DNA from: Phlebotomus papatasi | Lineage: Eukaryota > Arthropoda > Insecta > Diptera > Psychodidae | DNA: 64,000 bases | Direction of reading: 5' to 3' | NCBI RefSeq assembly: GCF_024763615.1 | Contig: NC_077224.1 | Location: 61,824,712-61,888,711 of the forward strand | In this document: positions 35,118 through 45,592 of the stretch, in pieces | How positions within the stretch are numbered: position 1 is the stretch's first letter | Layout of the letters: every line of letters begins with the position of its first letter | Program-made: the position numbers and the translations under genes | Notes under the pieces: generated by a model | Database searches by the model: none | Told to the model about the DNA's origin: nothing | What the model saw: only the letters and a program-made list of their open reading frames with translations

Positions 35118-35629
35118 GTGTACCAGGAGAATTTTTCTCTGGGGAGAGTACCTTTTCCTGCGCCCTTTGCGCCTCCTATATGAAATATCTACTGAAATTT
35201 GTACAGCTTATTTTTTAAACTACCCGGCTAACACAAAGCAAGCCATGCCACAATTAAAGGCATTGCATATGTACTTAAAAAAGGGCTTTATCTAAGTGCA
35301 TAAAGTAAGTCCTTAGTAAGTATTTATTAAGTCTTTAATTAAGGAATGTTGGGTGGCAATAACGACATCTGGCGACAAAAAGTGGAAACTAGAATCAGAG
35401 TGTGATGGAAACATATCAACCATTGGATAAAAAGAGATGGAACAATTTGACGTTTCAGAAAAAATAACCGCAAAATTTTATTAAATGCGTGAAGAGCTTT
35501 TACAAGTTTTTTTTTTAGTGATAGATCTATAAAAAAGGAAAAGATTACTGATATCAGTGAAGTTTAATTTAATATTCTTGTTTCCATTCTTTGGTAGTTG
35601 TAGCTCAAGGATCCCCTTTATTCCCAGCA

Positions 35630-35850
35630 GCTTATAATCCGGGAACGTTATTTTGCCCACAGGTATCGTAAAATCTGTTAATTCTTTCCTTATATGCCCT
35701 CTATGTGCAATACGGAAGCATAAATTCCCAATAACACTACCATATTCAGTTGAATCTACTCCTCAGCACGTGATCCGGAAGTGTAAATTACCCACAAGAT
35801 TCCCAAATTTTAATGAATCCTATTTTATTTCTCTAGTAATACGGAAGCCT
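35630..35850 (+). repeat. Three to four diverged tandem units of about 66-85 bp
   Basis: Units begin AATCCGGGAACGT, AATACGGAAGCATAAATTCCC, GATCCGGAAGTGTAAATTACC and AATACGGAAGCCTG. Read on the + strand they give a recurring (V/A)IRK.K(F/L)P pattern in an open frame of 72 codons. The repeat explains the frame; no protein is claimed. Confidence 0.55.
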
Positions 35851-36317
35851 GTAGTACATATCTTCCCTTGAGCCCTAGAAACTCATAATCCGAGAGTCTA
35901 CCAATATTGAAATTCTTTTACCAATTCTCTTTTCGATTTCTTGTTCCAAAATGCATGTGAAGCGCTTCTTCCGAGGGATATGAGGACAGCAACAATCTTG
36001 TTCGGCAACTGTAGTAACAAGAGAAAAAGGGTGGTGCCGGACAACATAACAGAACGTTTTTTTTTCAGAATTAAACAAAAATATGAAAAATCAAAAATAT
36101 GACGTTTTATATGCATTAACAATAATAACAATAATGTAGGATTCGAAACAACGTTGAATATTGAGGTAATACTTCTTTAAATTTCACAAATAACTATATT
36201 TCAGGGATATGTAATTCACAATTGAATAAAATGCGTCTTCATTCTTTGATTAATTGCACAGGACTAAATTTGTCACCAAATGGGCTACTACATTTTCACG
36301 AACATAAATTATTTCCC

Positions 36318-36597
36318 ACAATAACAATAATAATAATATAATAATAGTGGCACAAAGTTTCATAGAGGAACTAGGCCTTCCTATAAGGGGAGATCCGGAC
36401 ATCCATTATTATTTTTCCTTTTACAGGGATGGGGCTGTCAGTCCCATGCCTATGAAATCAAGTGCAATGAAGCTCACTGGATGCAATTCGAACACCTTTA
36501 ACGCCAGAAAAATTCCTGGTTACCTAAAGGGGATTCTAACCCGGGACACTTGCATCACAGAGCGAGTGCTCTACCACTTGACCCATTGAGTGCCCAG
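36318..36597 (-). mobile_element. tRNA-derived SINE, family S2, copy 1
   Basis: On the - strand the head has an A box (TCAAGTGGTAGAGCA) and a B box (GGGTTAGAATCCCC). The body includes GTTCGAATTGCATCC, and the tail is an (ATT)n run. A second copy is at 44236-44506. The SINE sits inside the TA-flanked element 35221-36903. Confidence 0.85.
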
Positions 36598-36903
36598 TAT
36601 GCATTAGGGTAACTATAAAGAGTGCTTAGTCGTAAGTCCTTAATTAAGTAGTTAGTGAAAATATTTTTCATGCCCTTAATACCAATAACTTAAGTAAGAA
36701 CTTTTACAAAGGCCTTAATTAACTACTTAGTGTTAAGGCTAAGTCATACCTTATTAGTTTCTCTATTTGCCAGAAAGTGCTGACTTTTGTCTCACTTTCA
36801 TATATTTTTTGAGTAATTTATTGTTCTACAACCCCTTAAAATTAAGTAATTGAATTAAGAACCTATTAAATACGAAATAAGTACTTAATGTGTTAGCCGG
36901 GTA

Positions 36904-37194
36904 ATTAGGCTATATTTTAGACTATAATGTAATTTTTTTTAAATAAATTTAACCTAATTATTTTTCAGGAGTAGGAACTAAAAAAGTTTCAGAAATATGT
37001 ATTTTTTCATCTATCGTCCAAACAATAAAAGAGATACGGAAGAACAAATGATGTTTTGAGATATTTTTACTTTTACTTTTCGCTTTTGTAAGCCTTTTAA
37101 GGTGCCAGAATCATGATTATTACATAATTACACCTACTGCAATCAGCCCGGTAGCTCAATTTTCTGCGGTCGCAACGGTCTATAATGTTCTTCA
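36904..37194. other. AT-rich noncoding DNA
   Basis: Nothing recognised. Confidence 0.4.
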
Positions 37195-37480
37195 GGAAAC
37201 CTAGAGGGCCTACATTTTTAAGGAGTTAGAGAATCCTTATTTTGTAGAGAACCTGGAAAATGGACAACAGATACAATTTTTCATGGAACCGGGGAATCCA
37301 CAATTTTCAGAAAATCTTGGGATGTGTACAATTTTGCAGGTGACTCAGGGAACCCACATATTTTCATGCAACTTTAGGACTTAAGGATCTACATATTTTT
37401 AGGAATAATTAGGATCTAAGGGGAAACATAGAGAAACCTAGGGGATCATTAAGAGTTTTAAGGGAACCTGGGGAACGCAT
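37195..37480 (+). repeat. Degenerate minisatellite, period about 40-45 bp
   Basis: Six or so imperfect units alternate a GGGAACC-like block with an ATTTTTAGG/ACAATTTTCA-like block (GGCCTACATTTTTAAGG, GGGAATCCACAATTTTC, GGGAACCCACATATTTTC, AGGATCTACATATTTTTAGG). The divergence between units suggests age. Confidence 0.6.
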
Positions 37481-37709
37481 ATTTCAAAATACTGCTTGAC
37501 TGAGGGATGTTCTTGTTTGTCTTACAAAGAATATTTAGAAAACCCCTATGCGACAGAAAAGATAATCGAGATAGTATAGGCCCAGATAAACCAGAAAGGA
37601 TAAGCCAGTAAAGGGTTCATTTAGTCAATAAATCTAAATAATTTAAAATTATGTTCAATTAAGAGATGGCAAAACTTTGTCTAACATTTACAAACTTATT
37701 TATCGGTAT
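37481..37709. other. AT-rich noncoding DNA
   Basis: Nothing recognised. Confidence 0.4.
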
Positions 37710-38421
37710 TAGGGTAAATGTCCTAATTCAAAACCATTTCCAGATACTTTAATTCTGATAGAAGATTCAACACATAAAGTTCATATTTTTTCTGAAGAGA
37801 ATTACATAAATTTGCTCCTTGACTCTTCTAGAATGTTACTGTTTAGTAAAAATTCTTTAGATATAATTTGAATACTCCTTAAATACAAGAAAAATGCGCG
37901 AGTGTAAAATGCTTCTATTGGAAACATATTAATCCAAATGGAGACAAGGGAAAGTTTCTAATTGGAGACAAACAGTTTAAGTGAAACCGCGACGAAAGGC
38001 TTCCAAAACCATGTTGAGTTGCTTTTGAACGCAGGATTTGTTCTTATTCCTGGTCTTTTCTTCTTTACCATCTAAAACAATAGGAAAATCTCTCGAAAAA
38101 AAAATCATTTTTTCCAGGGTTTCCTATTGAAGCATTTACAGACACTTCAAAAAAACCTTTTTGTTCACGAAATAGGTAATTATTTCATTTGAAATCTTCA
38201 CGTACCGTTAATAATAAAGTACACTTTTAATTTTTCTGAGAAATTAACAAATTAAAATTTGTGAATATGAATGGATTTTCGCTTTATTTGGAAAAAAAAT
38301 AACTAAATAATGAAACTGTGGTATAGAAAATTTATTAATATACTAATTTAGTACTGTATTTATTGTGAAAACAATGTCGTTTCCATTTGGAGCAGGTTTT
38401 GAATTAGCCTAATTTACCCGA
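37710..38421 (-). mobile_element. Pogo-like element F, copy A
   Basis: The ends TAGGGTAAATGTCC and GCCTAATTTACCC are inverted, with TCCAAATGGAAACG near the right side. It is the reverse of copy B at 40606-41475 and about 157 bp shorter. A - strand remnant (about 37975-38065) reads QKQLNMVLEAFRRGFT, as in copy B. Confidence 0.8.
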
Positions 38422-40605
38422 TATGTGTTGAGCGATTCGATAAATAATCCTGCGAATAATGAAGTTCTTAAACCTGCTAAATTGAGCTATTTTTAGCAAT
38501 GGTCCACGTTAATAGGCTAATTTACCTAAATTTTATTTTTTTTTGTATCGAAGTAAAATACTACTAATAATAATAATAATAATAATAAACTATTTTCTAT
38601 TTTATTTATTGTTTTTTTTTGTTTGAAAGTGGATACCTCATTTCATCTTTCATGAGAATTTCCCCCAAAAAGACAATAAATTTAAGAAATTAAGAGAAAC
38701 AAATTATTCTTGAGAAATAATCCAATTTTCTATATGGGCAATATGATGCAGAGTTCTAGACAAGGATACTTTATCGAGCATATCAATCTCTTTGAATATT
38801 TAATTTCCTAATTTTAATAACATACATCCCCTAAATTTGAGATTGTGTTTGTGTGAACAAATTATTTCTCTCTCCAGAAAATTTATTAGAGGAAAGTGTC
38901 TTGTGATGGTTTGAGGAAGCATGCTCCTGAGTTGAAGGATTAAGGACATATCAATGACAGAGCTAATCGAGGCACCGACTCTTCTTGATTTCAATTAGTA
39001 TGGTGTGAATGTTTATTGATGGTATCATGTGAGAAATTTCCAAGTATAGTGAGGTAACATCTATTATGTGGGGATGATATGAATTTAAAAGTGCTATGTG
39101 CTCTCCTAAGCCAAAAAGATAGGAAAAGCGACACTAAATGATGGGCGTCGAAAGGTGGTGAGAGTGCAAGGGTTCATGAATATTCAAGAACACGCCAGTA
39201 CAAAAGTATTCGTTATATTAGCCGGGGTGAGTGTCAGCAAAATGTTTCATTTATAACTATGTATACCCCTACAATGCTTTTTTGCTATGTGTCTAACTAC
39301 GAGAATTAATTACTTTGTGTCCAGGTTGGGAAAATGGAGGAGACACTATATATGTTGCTGATGGTATATATAAAAATATACTAACAAGTGGAATTAATTA
39401 TGCGAGCTAAAATAAATTCACATAACCATAACTTCATGCATCATACAATTCTAACTGTTGGGTGGCATTGGTAAGCAATAGTGCTCTCCACTGGTATCCA
39501 TCCCACACCAAGAATTTACATTTCAAATAAAATTTCAACACTAGGAGTTAGATTAGAGTGCAGATTCACTCTTTGCACATCCCTATCAAGATTAAAACCA
39601 TCCCAATACATATCCAATTTTCCAAGGTGGATATTTAGCAATTTTCCAAAATACCATAGAGCTCAGCACTTGTCCATTTCCCATAGAAAATCGTACGGCT
39701 GTATCCCACTCTCTGTGAAATGATTTGAGCTCTCCTTTTTACATCATCCATATGCATATTCTAATCTGTAAAGTGTAAGGCAGGCAAAATTCTCACAGAT
39801 TTTATTCATAACAATCAACGAAACTAAAGCTATGCATAGATGATGAGACCGGACTATGGGGATGGTGGGACCGGAAGTACCGTACTCATCAACCAACACC
39901 AAATCTGCAATATGACACAAATACAGAATCTACATCCACAATATATTCACTTCCTGTGGTGCTTTGTAATCTCATACCACCACCAACACTATTCACAATA
40001 CAGGGTGAAGCTCAGCTCCTTTGCAAACAATATTTAGCTCATGCCACAGAATAAAGTCCATTAACCATGCGTAGCACATAGCTTTCAAATAAATTTATTC
40101 TGGATTAGAAATAATAAGTGATCAGTAAAATATATTCCATTTTGATCAGTAAAAAATGGAAAATAATTCAAAAAATACTTTAAACCAGGGGCCTCTCGAC
40201 ATTTCATTTTTCCAAACGTTTTTGCATAGAGACAGTGGAGACTATTGGCAAGTTTTTCCCTAAAGAGAATTGACTTATCAGTTTGATATATTTCGAAATC
40301 GTGTATTAAAAGCTATCTAAAAATACATATTTCATAATGTTCGCCAAAATAATACAAGAACTACAAGAAAATTTGTTGAAGTCGCGGTGCAATATCAGCA
40401 AAAAATTTTACAAGGAAAAGTAAAAAATAGCTTTATTTTTCATTAGGTTTTAAGGGCCCCTGCTTTAAGCCATAACTGGGGATGTTAAGATATGATTCAT
40501 AACTTCTTAATTTTCCTTTTACTAAAAATTTTTCACTATTTTGGCAAAACTTTTAAATCAGGAAAATATCACGAAATCAAAATTACCATCCCGTACCCAA
40601 CCGTA
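38422..40605. other. AT-rich DNA, probably intron
   Basis: Includes an (AAT)n run at about 38568-38592. Otherwise unique, without supported exons. Confidence 0.45.
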
Positions 40606-41475
40606 TAGGGTAAATTAAGCTAATTCAGAACCTGCTCCAAATGGAAATTTTTCGCTACTCCAAATGGAAACATCATTGTTTTCACGATAAATACAGTACT
40701 AAATTATCATTTTTATATATTTTCTATACCCTAGTTTCATTATTTAGTTAATTTTGCTCCAAATAAAGCGAAAATCCATTCACATTCACAAATTTTAATT
40801 TGTTAATTTCTCAGAAAAATTAAAAGTGTACCTTTTCACCATTGAATTTTTCATCTATCGACCATGTTCTCCAATGAAAAATACAATAAGGTGACTATTG
40901 TTTATTCGTTTTGTGTAACATTTATGTGACATTTCTGGATAATTTTAGTTAAATTAAATGCTAATCTTTATTGTTAACGTTACGTGAAGTTTTCAAATGA
41001 AATAATTACCTATATTTCGTGAACAAAAAGGGTTTTTCTGAAGTGTCTTCAAAGGCTTCAATAGGAAACCCCGAAAATATGATTTTTTTGGAGAGAGTTC
41101 CTTATTGTTTTTGATGGAAAAGGAGAAAAGACAAGGAATAAGAACAAATCGTACACTCAAGAGCAACTCAATAAGGTTTTGGAAGCCTTTCGTCGGGGTT
41201 TCACTTACACTGTTTGTCTCCAATTAGAAACTTTCCTTTGTCTCCATTTGGATTCATATGCTTCCAATAGAAGCATTTTACACTCGCGTATTTTTCTTGT
41301 ATTTAAGAAGTTTTCAAATTATATCTAAAGAATTTCCACTAAACAGTAACATTCTAGAAGAGTCAATGAACAAATTTATATAATTCTCTTCAGAAAAAAT
41401 ATGAACTTAATGTGTTGAATCTTTTGTCAAAGTTAAAGCGTCTGGAAATGGTTTTGAATTAGGACATTTACCCTG
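40606..41475 (+). mobile_element. Pogo-like element F, copy B
   Basis: The ends TAGGGTAAATTAAGCTAATT and AATTAGGACATTTACCC are inverted, and the left TA target is intact. It contains about 150 bp (about 40838-40975) that copy A lacks. The + strand carries the transposase remnant listed next. Confidence 0.8.
41113..41205 (+). pseudogene. Pogo-like transposase N-terminal remnant
   Basis: The frame reads TRNKNKSYTQEQLNKVLEA then FRRGFT. A basic stretch followed by YT.E.L..AL.A...G is the start of the pipsqueak-type helix-turn-helix of pogo/Tigger transposases. The same stretch with substitutions is in copy A. No further transposase sequence follows in frame, so both copies are internally deleted derivatives. 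Confidence 0.6.
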
Positions 41476-42286
41476 CTATTCTTCTTTTAAACATCACTGG
41501 GAATTTACTTCAATCTATTTTTGAGAGCTAAAGAGTGGGAAAGACGTAGTACAATATTGTTTATGATTCTTACTGCTCGAACCTTGAACTCCATATAGAA
41601 AGAGCAATATATAATTCCTCGATTTTGGTAGAATTTTGGAAATCTGAAGTTTCTGGTTTTTTTTTTTACCTTACGCTTTTTGTCCATCTGCGCGTTTGTG
41701 GGTCGTTGCGTCTCTCCATGCGGTCGTTACCACGCCTAGAGGCCAAACCGGGCCACACGCCACACTGTTAGAGATAGAGACTTTAGACTTTCGTGGGACC
41801 CCCCATAAGTCGACCCTGGGAACATTAGCGGGCCTCCTAATTTTCTCCGTACTCTCCCGTTCTCCTTCAAACCATAGACGGACATTGGTCCATATACGAA
41901 AATACTATTCACGAATACGAAATCATTCCTAATAACAGCCTTCCAAGGTTAAAGACTTGGTTAAAGATTATAGCGCTTTAGAGACGTATTTCTTAACCAA
42001 ATGGTACCATGTTTGTTGCCTTTGAAAATGTGTCAGAATGGTTAACTATTATTGATAACTGATATTGATAATAATTGATAACTAATTTTGGTAATATTTT
42101 GAGACATTTATAAATCAGTTGGGAACCGCTAATGAACCGATTCTAAATCTATATGTAATTTTTGTTCTAAAATTAATTGTATTACTCTTAAAACTAATTT
42201 GTGGGATCTGTTAAGTGATTATGAATCGATTGAAATGGATTGGGAACTGGTAAACATCGCGAAAGTACTTTTGAGGTTCAGTCTAA
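41476..42286. other. Noncoding DNA with a GC-rich island at 41690-41900
   Basis: The island stands out sharply from the AT-rich surroundings and supports an open frame of 78 codons on the + strand (41696-41932) without a recognisable domain. It may be a retroelement fragment. Confidence 0.35.
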
Positions 42287-42427
42287 TGGCCTCTACACAT
42301 TGGGAAACATTTTTGTCAAAAATTGCTTTTTTGAAGGAAATTCCCTGCAGCGTTGTAGGAGGAAACGTCAAATTTCTGTCAAAAACGCAATTTTTGACGA
42401 AAATTGCTCCCAATGTGTAGACGCCTT
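42287..42427. mobile_element. MITE family B, copy 3
   Basis: The ends GGCCTCTACACATTGGGA and TCCCAATGTGTAGACGCC are inverted, with GTCAAAAATTGC and GCAATTTTTGAC inside. Confidence 0.8.
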
Positions 42428-42488
42428 AAATCATGAGTTCAAACACTTCACAAAATCTGGTACGCTTTGCCACCCTTTTTTTATTTGC

Positions 42489-42937
42489 CACAGAAAAAAA
42501 TATTTTGTAAAATTGTTCGTTAATGTTTGTGTTATATTATATTCTCTTATGAAATGCTCGTGAATCATATAATCCACAAACAAGTTCGTAAAATTTTGTA
42601 CTTTTTTCACAAACATTGTTCGTAAAATGATCGTTTGACGAAAATGTTTTGTACTTTTACAAACATTTGCTCATAAATGTTCGTAAACACACTAAAAAAT
42701 GTTCGTAAAATTTTGTCATTTGTTCGTAAATTTTTGTTAGTCTGGCAAAAATTTACGAACAAATACGAACAAATAACAAAATTTTACGACCATTTTTTTT
42801 GTGTTTACGAACATTTACAAACAAGTATTTGTAAATGTTGTAAATTTTGTTGTTATACGATTCACGAGCATTTTGTAAGTCCTCCATAGGATTTAACAAA
42901 CATTTACGAACAATTTTACAAAATATTTTTTTCTGTG
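42489..42937. mobile_element. Inverted-repeat element rich in TTCGTAAA words
   Basis: The ends CACAGAAAAAAATATTTTG and CAAAATATTTTTTTCTGTG are inverted and continue through TAAAATTGTTCG and CGAACAATTTTA. The interior repeats TTCGTAAATTTT and TTTACGAACAA many times in both orientations. Length 449 bp. Possibly hAT-like. Confidence 0.75.
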
Positions 42938-43315
42938 CATGTATTTGTAGTGTTAAAATGAGAAATATATTTCTTGCAGTCGCTCAGTGAAAATTTGTTT
43001 GATCTCAAGGGTGATGGTTAATTGAAGAGCTCAGTGTTACCCCTTTTGTACATCTCAACTCCATACATTAGAACACATTTTACACTACATTTTCTTAGAT
43101 TGGTTCTTAACCTTCTGCATGGAATTAGACATGTATCAGAAAATAATTACCAAATTTACTATTTATTTCATTTGTATTTCTAAAGCCTTTTTCTCACATC
43201 TTGTAAAACTTTCATTGAAAACTTAGCATTTGAGCAGATTGAAATTGTTCTGAACTGACTTGTGACATTTGGGCATCATTTGTGTGAAAGGCTCCTAATA
43301 AATCTCTATGTATAG
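42938..43315. other. AT-rich noncoding DNA
   Basis: Nothing recognised. Confidence 0.4.
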
Positions 43316-43604
43316 TGCCAGAGAATGGAATATATTAATGCTGTACTGGTGAGTATTTTGGAGGAATTTAGGAGGAAAAGCCCCATCAGGGACGAGAAAG
43401 CAAATTCGACGAGATTTAACAATTGCCATCTAATTGCATACATTTTATAGCACGAGGAGAAGCCTTTGGGGTCATCGAAAATGCAAAACGTGAGTTGTGT
43501 TCACCATTATCTGATACTGTTATAATTGAGCTTTCATCATTCACGTGGTGTTGGCATGCGTGCAGATTCTGTCAGTCCTGGAGAATCCATCTGTGATTAC
43601 ATAG
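43316..43604 (+). CDS. Candidate three-exon small gene or 3' gene end
   Basis: Three small blocks can be joined with canonical sites and no frame change: 43316-43348 (CQRMEYINAVL), 43451-43489 (HEEKPLGSSKMQN) and 43566-43604 (ILSVLENPSVIT, then TAG). Both donors are GTGAGT, and the acceptors are TTTTATAG and GCGTGCAG. The introns would be 102 and 76 bp, a usual size for insects. All joins are phase 0. If translation starts at the internal ATG (43325) the product is 33 residues; otherwise more exons lie upstream. No homologue comes to mind and such joins can arise by chance. Confidence 0.2.
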
Positions 43605-44235
43605 TGGGTGGATAGACTATTAAATCACGTCGAGAATATAGACATATAATAAGTGTGACGGCAGCCATCACAGAGAGAATAATTTTGTCTATGTATCCCA
43701 GAAAAAGGGGAAAATGTGGTGAAAAGTCGTAATTCCATGACTTTGAATTTCATTGGCCGATCTGTCCAAAGAATAGTGATTCAATAAATCAAACTAAATT
43801 GCTCCAAGACTAGGGATAGAAAATTGAATTCAGCACAATTTTTGATAAGTTCTTCTAGACTTCATACTAAATTCAATATTTTTCAAATTCTTTGTTAAAG
43901 GATATTGTAATTTGCGTTGAAATTATAAAAAAAGCTCTTAGAAAAAGGATAATGGCACCAAAACATTTTTAAAGAATATTATCCCTATGGTGTCCACTGA
44001 GGGGGTCCTCGAAAATACAAAGTCGATATCTCTTGCCATTTGGTTATTAAAATAATTTCAACATAGTGAAACATAGGGCCCAAATAGATTCAGAATGGTT
44101 CCTCGAGAATATTTAACGTGTAAAATGTAGTAGTAAAAATTTATCCCTCACTGGTCTTACTTTTTAGGTTTAAGTCCATCGATTAGAGGAAAATCCATTT
44201 CATAGGTTTATTTCAATTGATCCTTTATTGCCAAA
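43605..44235. other. AT-rich noncoding DNA
   Basis: Nothing recognised apart from weak traces of repeat D near 43.98-44.04 kb. Confidence 0.35.
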
Positions 44236-44506
44236 TTTTGATAATAGTAATAAAAATGATATTGGTAGCACAACATTCCATTAAGGAACTAGGCCTTCCC
44301 ACGAAGGGATTCTTAGACAACCATTATTATTTTTTTCTTATACAGGATGAGGTTGTTAATGCCGCTCCATGTCCTGTGCAATCAAGTACAGTGAAACTCA
44401 CTGTATGCAATTCGAAAACCTTTAACGCTATAAAAATTTTTGATCTAAAGGGGATTCGAACCCGAGACACTTGAATCATAGAGCGAGTGCTCTACCAGCG
44501 AGTGTC
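44236..44506 (-). mobile_element. tRNA-derived SINE, family S2, copy 2
   Basis: The same body as 36318-36597. The B box (GGGTTCGAATCCCC on the - strand) is better conserved than in copy 1. The A-box side is shortened, and the tail is a degenerate (ATT)n run. Confidence 0.8.
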
Positions 44507-44754
44507 CTGCAAAATTTTACAAACTAAATAATCTCGAGTATCAGCCTGAATTTATTCTGACCTTTATTACACGGATTTATAAGGATAAATACAGAAGTTT
44601 CATTTTTTTGGAATCTCTTGCATTCCAAAATTTTTTCAAAACACAATTTATCAGGGCGAGAAGTAGAAATATTGGATGTGATCACTTCTGAAGTTTAACT
44701 TTCCAAAAGAGTCTCGGATATTTACACAAATTGTAGATTTCATTTAAAAAAGAT

Positions 44755-45592
44755 GGGAAAGCGTCCCAGTTTTTCGTAGTGCTCGAACTCACGAGAAGAG
44801 CTATTCTTGTATTATCTTTTCGCATGCTTTTTGGGTAGATACCGCTTTAATACCGATCACATTGATTGATAAAAAAGCATTCCAAAATAAGAAATAGGTT
44901 CTAGAACAAATAAAAATTAATCCGAACAATGTATCATTTTACGGATATCATACCGATTGAAGTTCCATGCAGTCGGGTTGAAAACTTCAAGATCTTTCAA
45001 AAAAAAATCCAAATTTAATCAAATCGGTTGAAAAATAGGCCCTCCAAAGCTGTTAAAGTTTGATATTCAAAAATTCGATATCAAAATGGTTTTCGAACAT
45101 AGGTGTCCAAGGACGAAACATTCGCCTTCACTATCTCTAAAACATATTCAAAGAAATCGTAGGAGCCTTTTTCGAAATAACCCAAAAAATAGGGTTTTCG
45201 AGGGATTGGAGGGGGTGGGGAAAAAGAAAAAAAGACCGTCCTAAATAATCTAATAATGGGAACTGGCGCGATTTTCTTGATAGGGAGTGTATCCGGTGTT
45301 CGCCAGTGGGAAAAGTAGTCACCCTAAGAGGAAAACACTTTTTTGGTGTTTTTTATTGGGACCGAAAGCTCTGGGCAAGACCAAAAAATGGTTTTCCTCT
45401 TAGGGTGACCACTTTTCCCACTGGCGAACACCGGATACACTCCCTGTCCTAAATAATGTTGACTTATGGTGGTGGGGGGGGGGGGTCGTCGAAGACCGAA
45501 ATTCGATATCTCTTACCGTTTGGCTTCTAGCCGTGTCACAAGTTGGAAAAAAGTGGATAACTGCTCTCTCTTTGAGTTCGAGCAGTAATAAG
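44755..45592 (+). repeat. Dispersed repeat D, most complete copy, with nested hairpin
   Basis: Begins GGGAAAGCGTCCCAG and GTGCTCGAACTCACGAGA, and ends CTCTTTGAGTTCGAGCAGTA. It is interrupted by the hairpin element 45282-45445. A run of G (45475-45486) lies just after the insertion. Confidence 0.7.
45282..45445. mobile_element. Hairpin element with CCGGTGTTCG arms, copy 1
   Basis: Arms of about 57 bp: AGGGAGTGTATCCGGTGTTC on the left and GAACACCGGATACACTCCCT on the right, continuing through CAGTGGGAAAAGT and CACCCTAAGAGGAAAAC. The loop is about 48 bp. Confidence 0.85.

Larger units (their letters stand above)
35221..36903. mobile_element. 1.68-kb element with ACCCGGCTAACACA ends
   Basis: The ends TACCCGGCTAACACA and TGTGTTAGCCGGGTA are inverted and include TA on both sides. 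The subterminal regions are rich in TAAGTACTTAAT-type words. A SINE (36318-36597) and a short tandem repeat block (about 35630-35850) lie inside. No transposase is recognisable. Confidence 0.8.

Noticed and set aside
37195..37480. CRISPR-like repeat array
   Set aside because: The units are strongly diverged, without constant repeats or unique spacers, and the genome is eukaryotic. It is a minisatellite.
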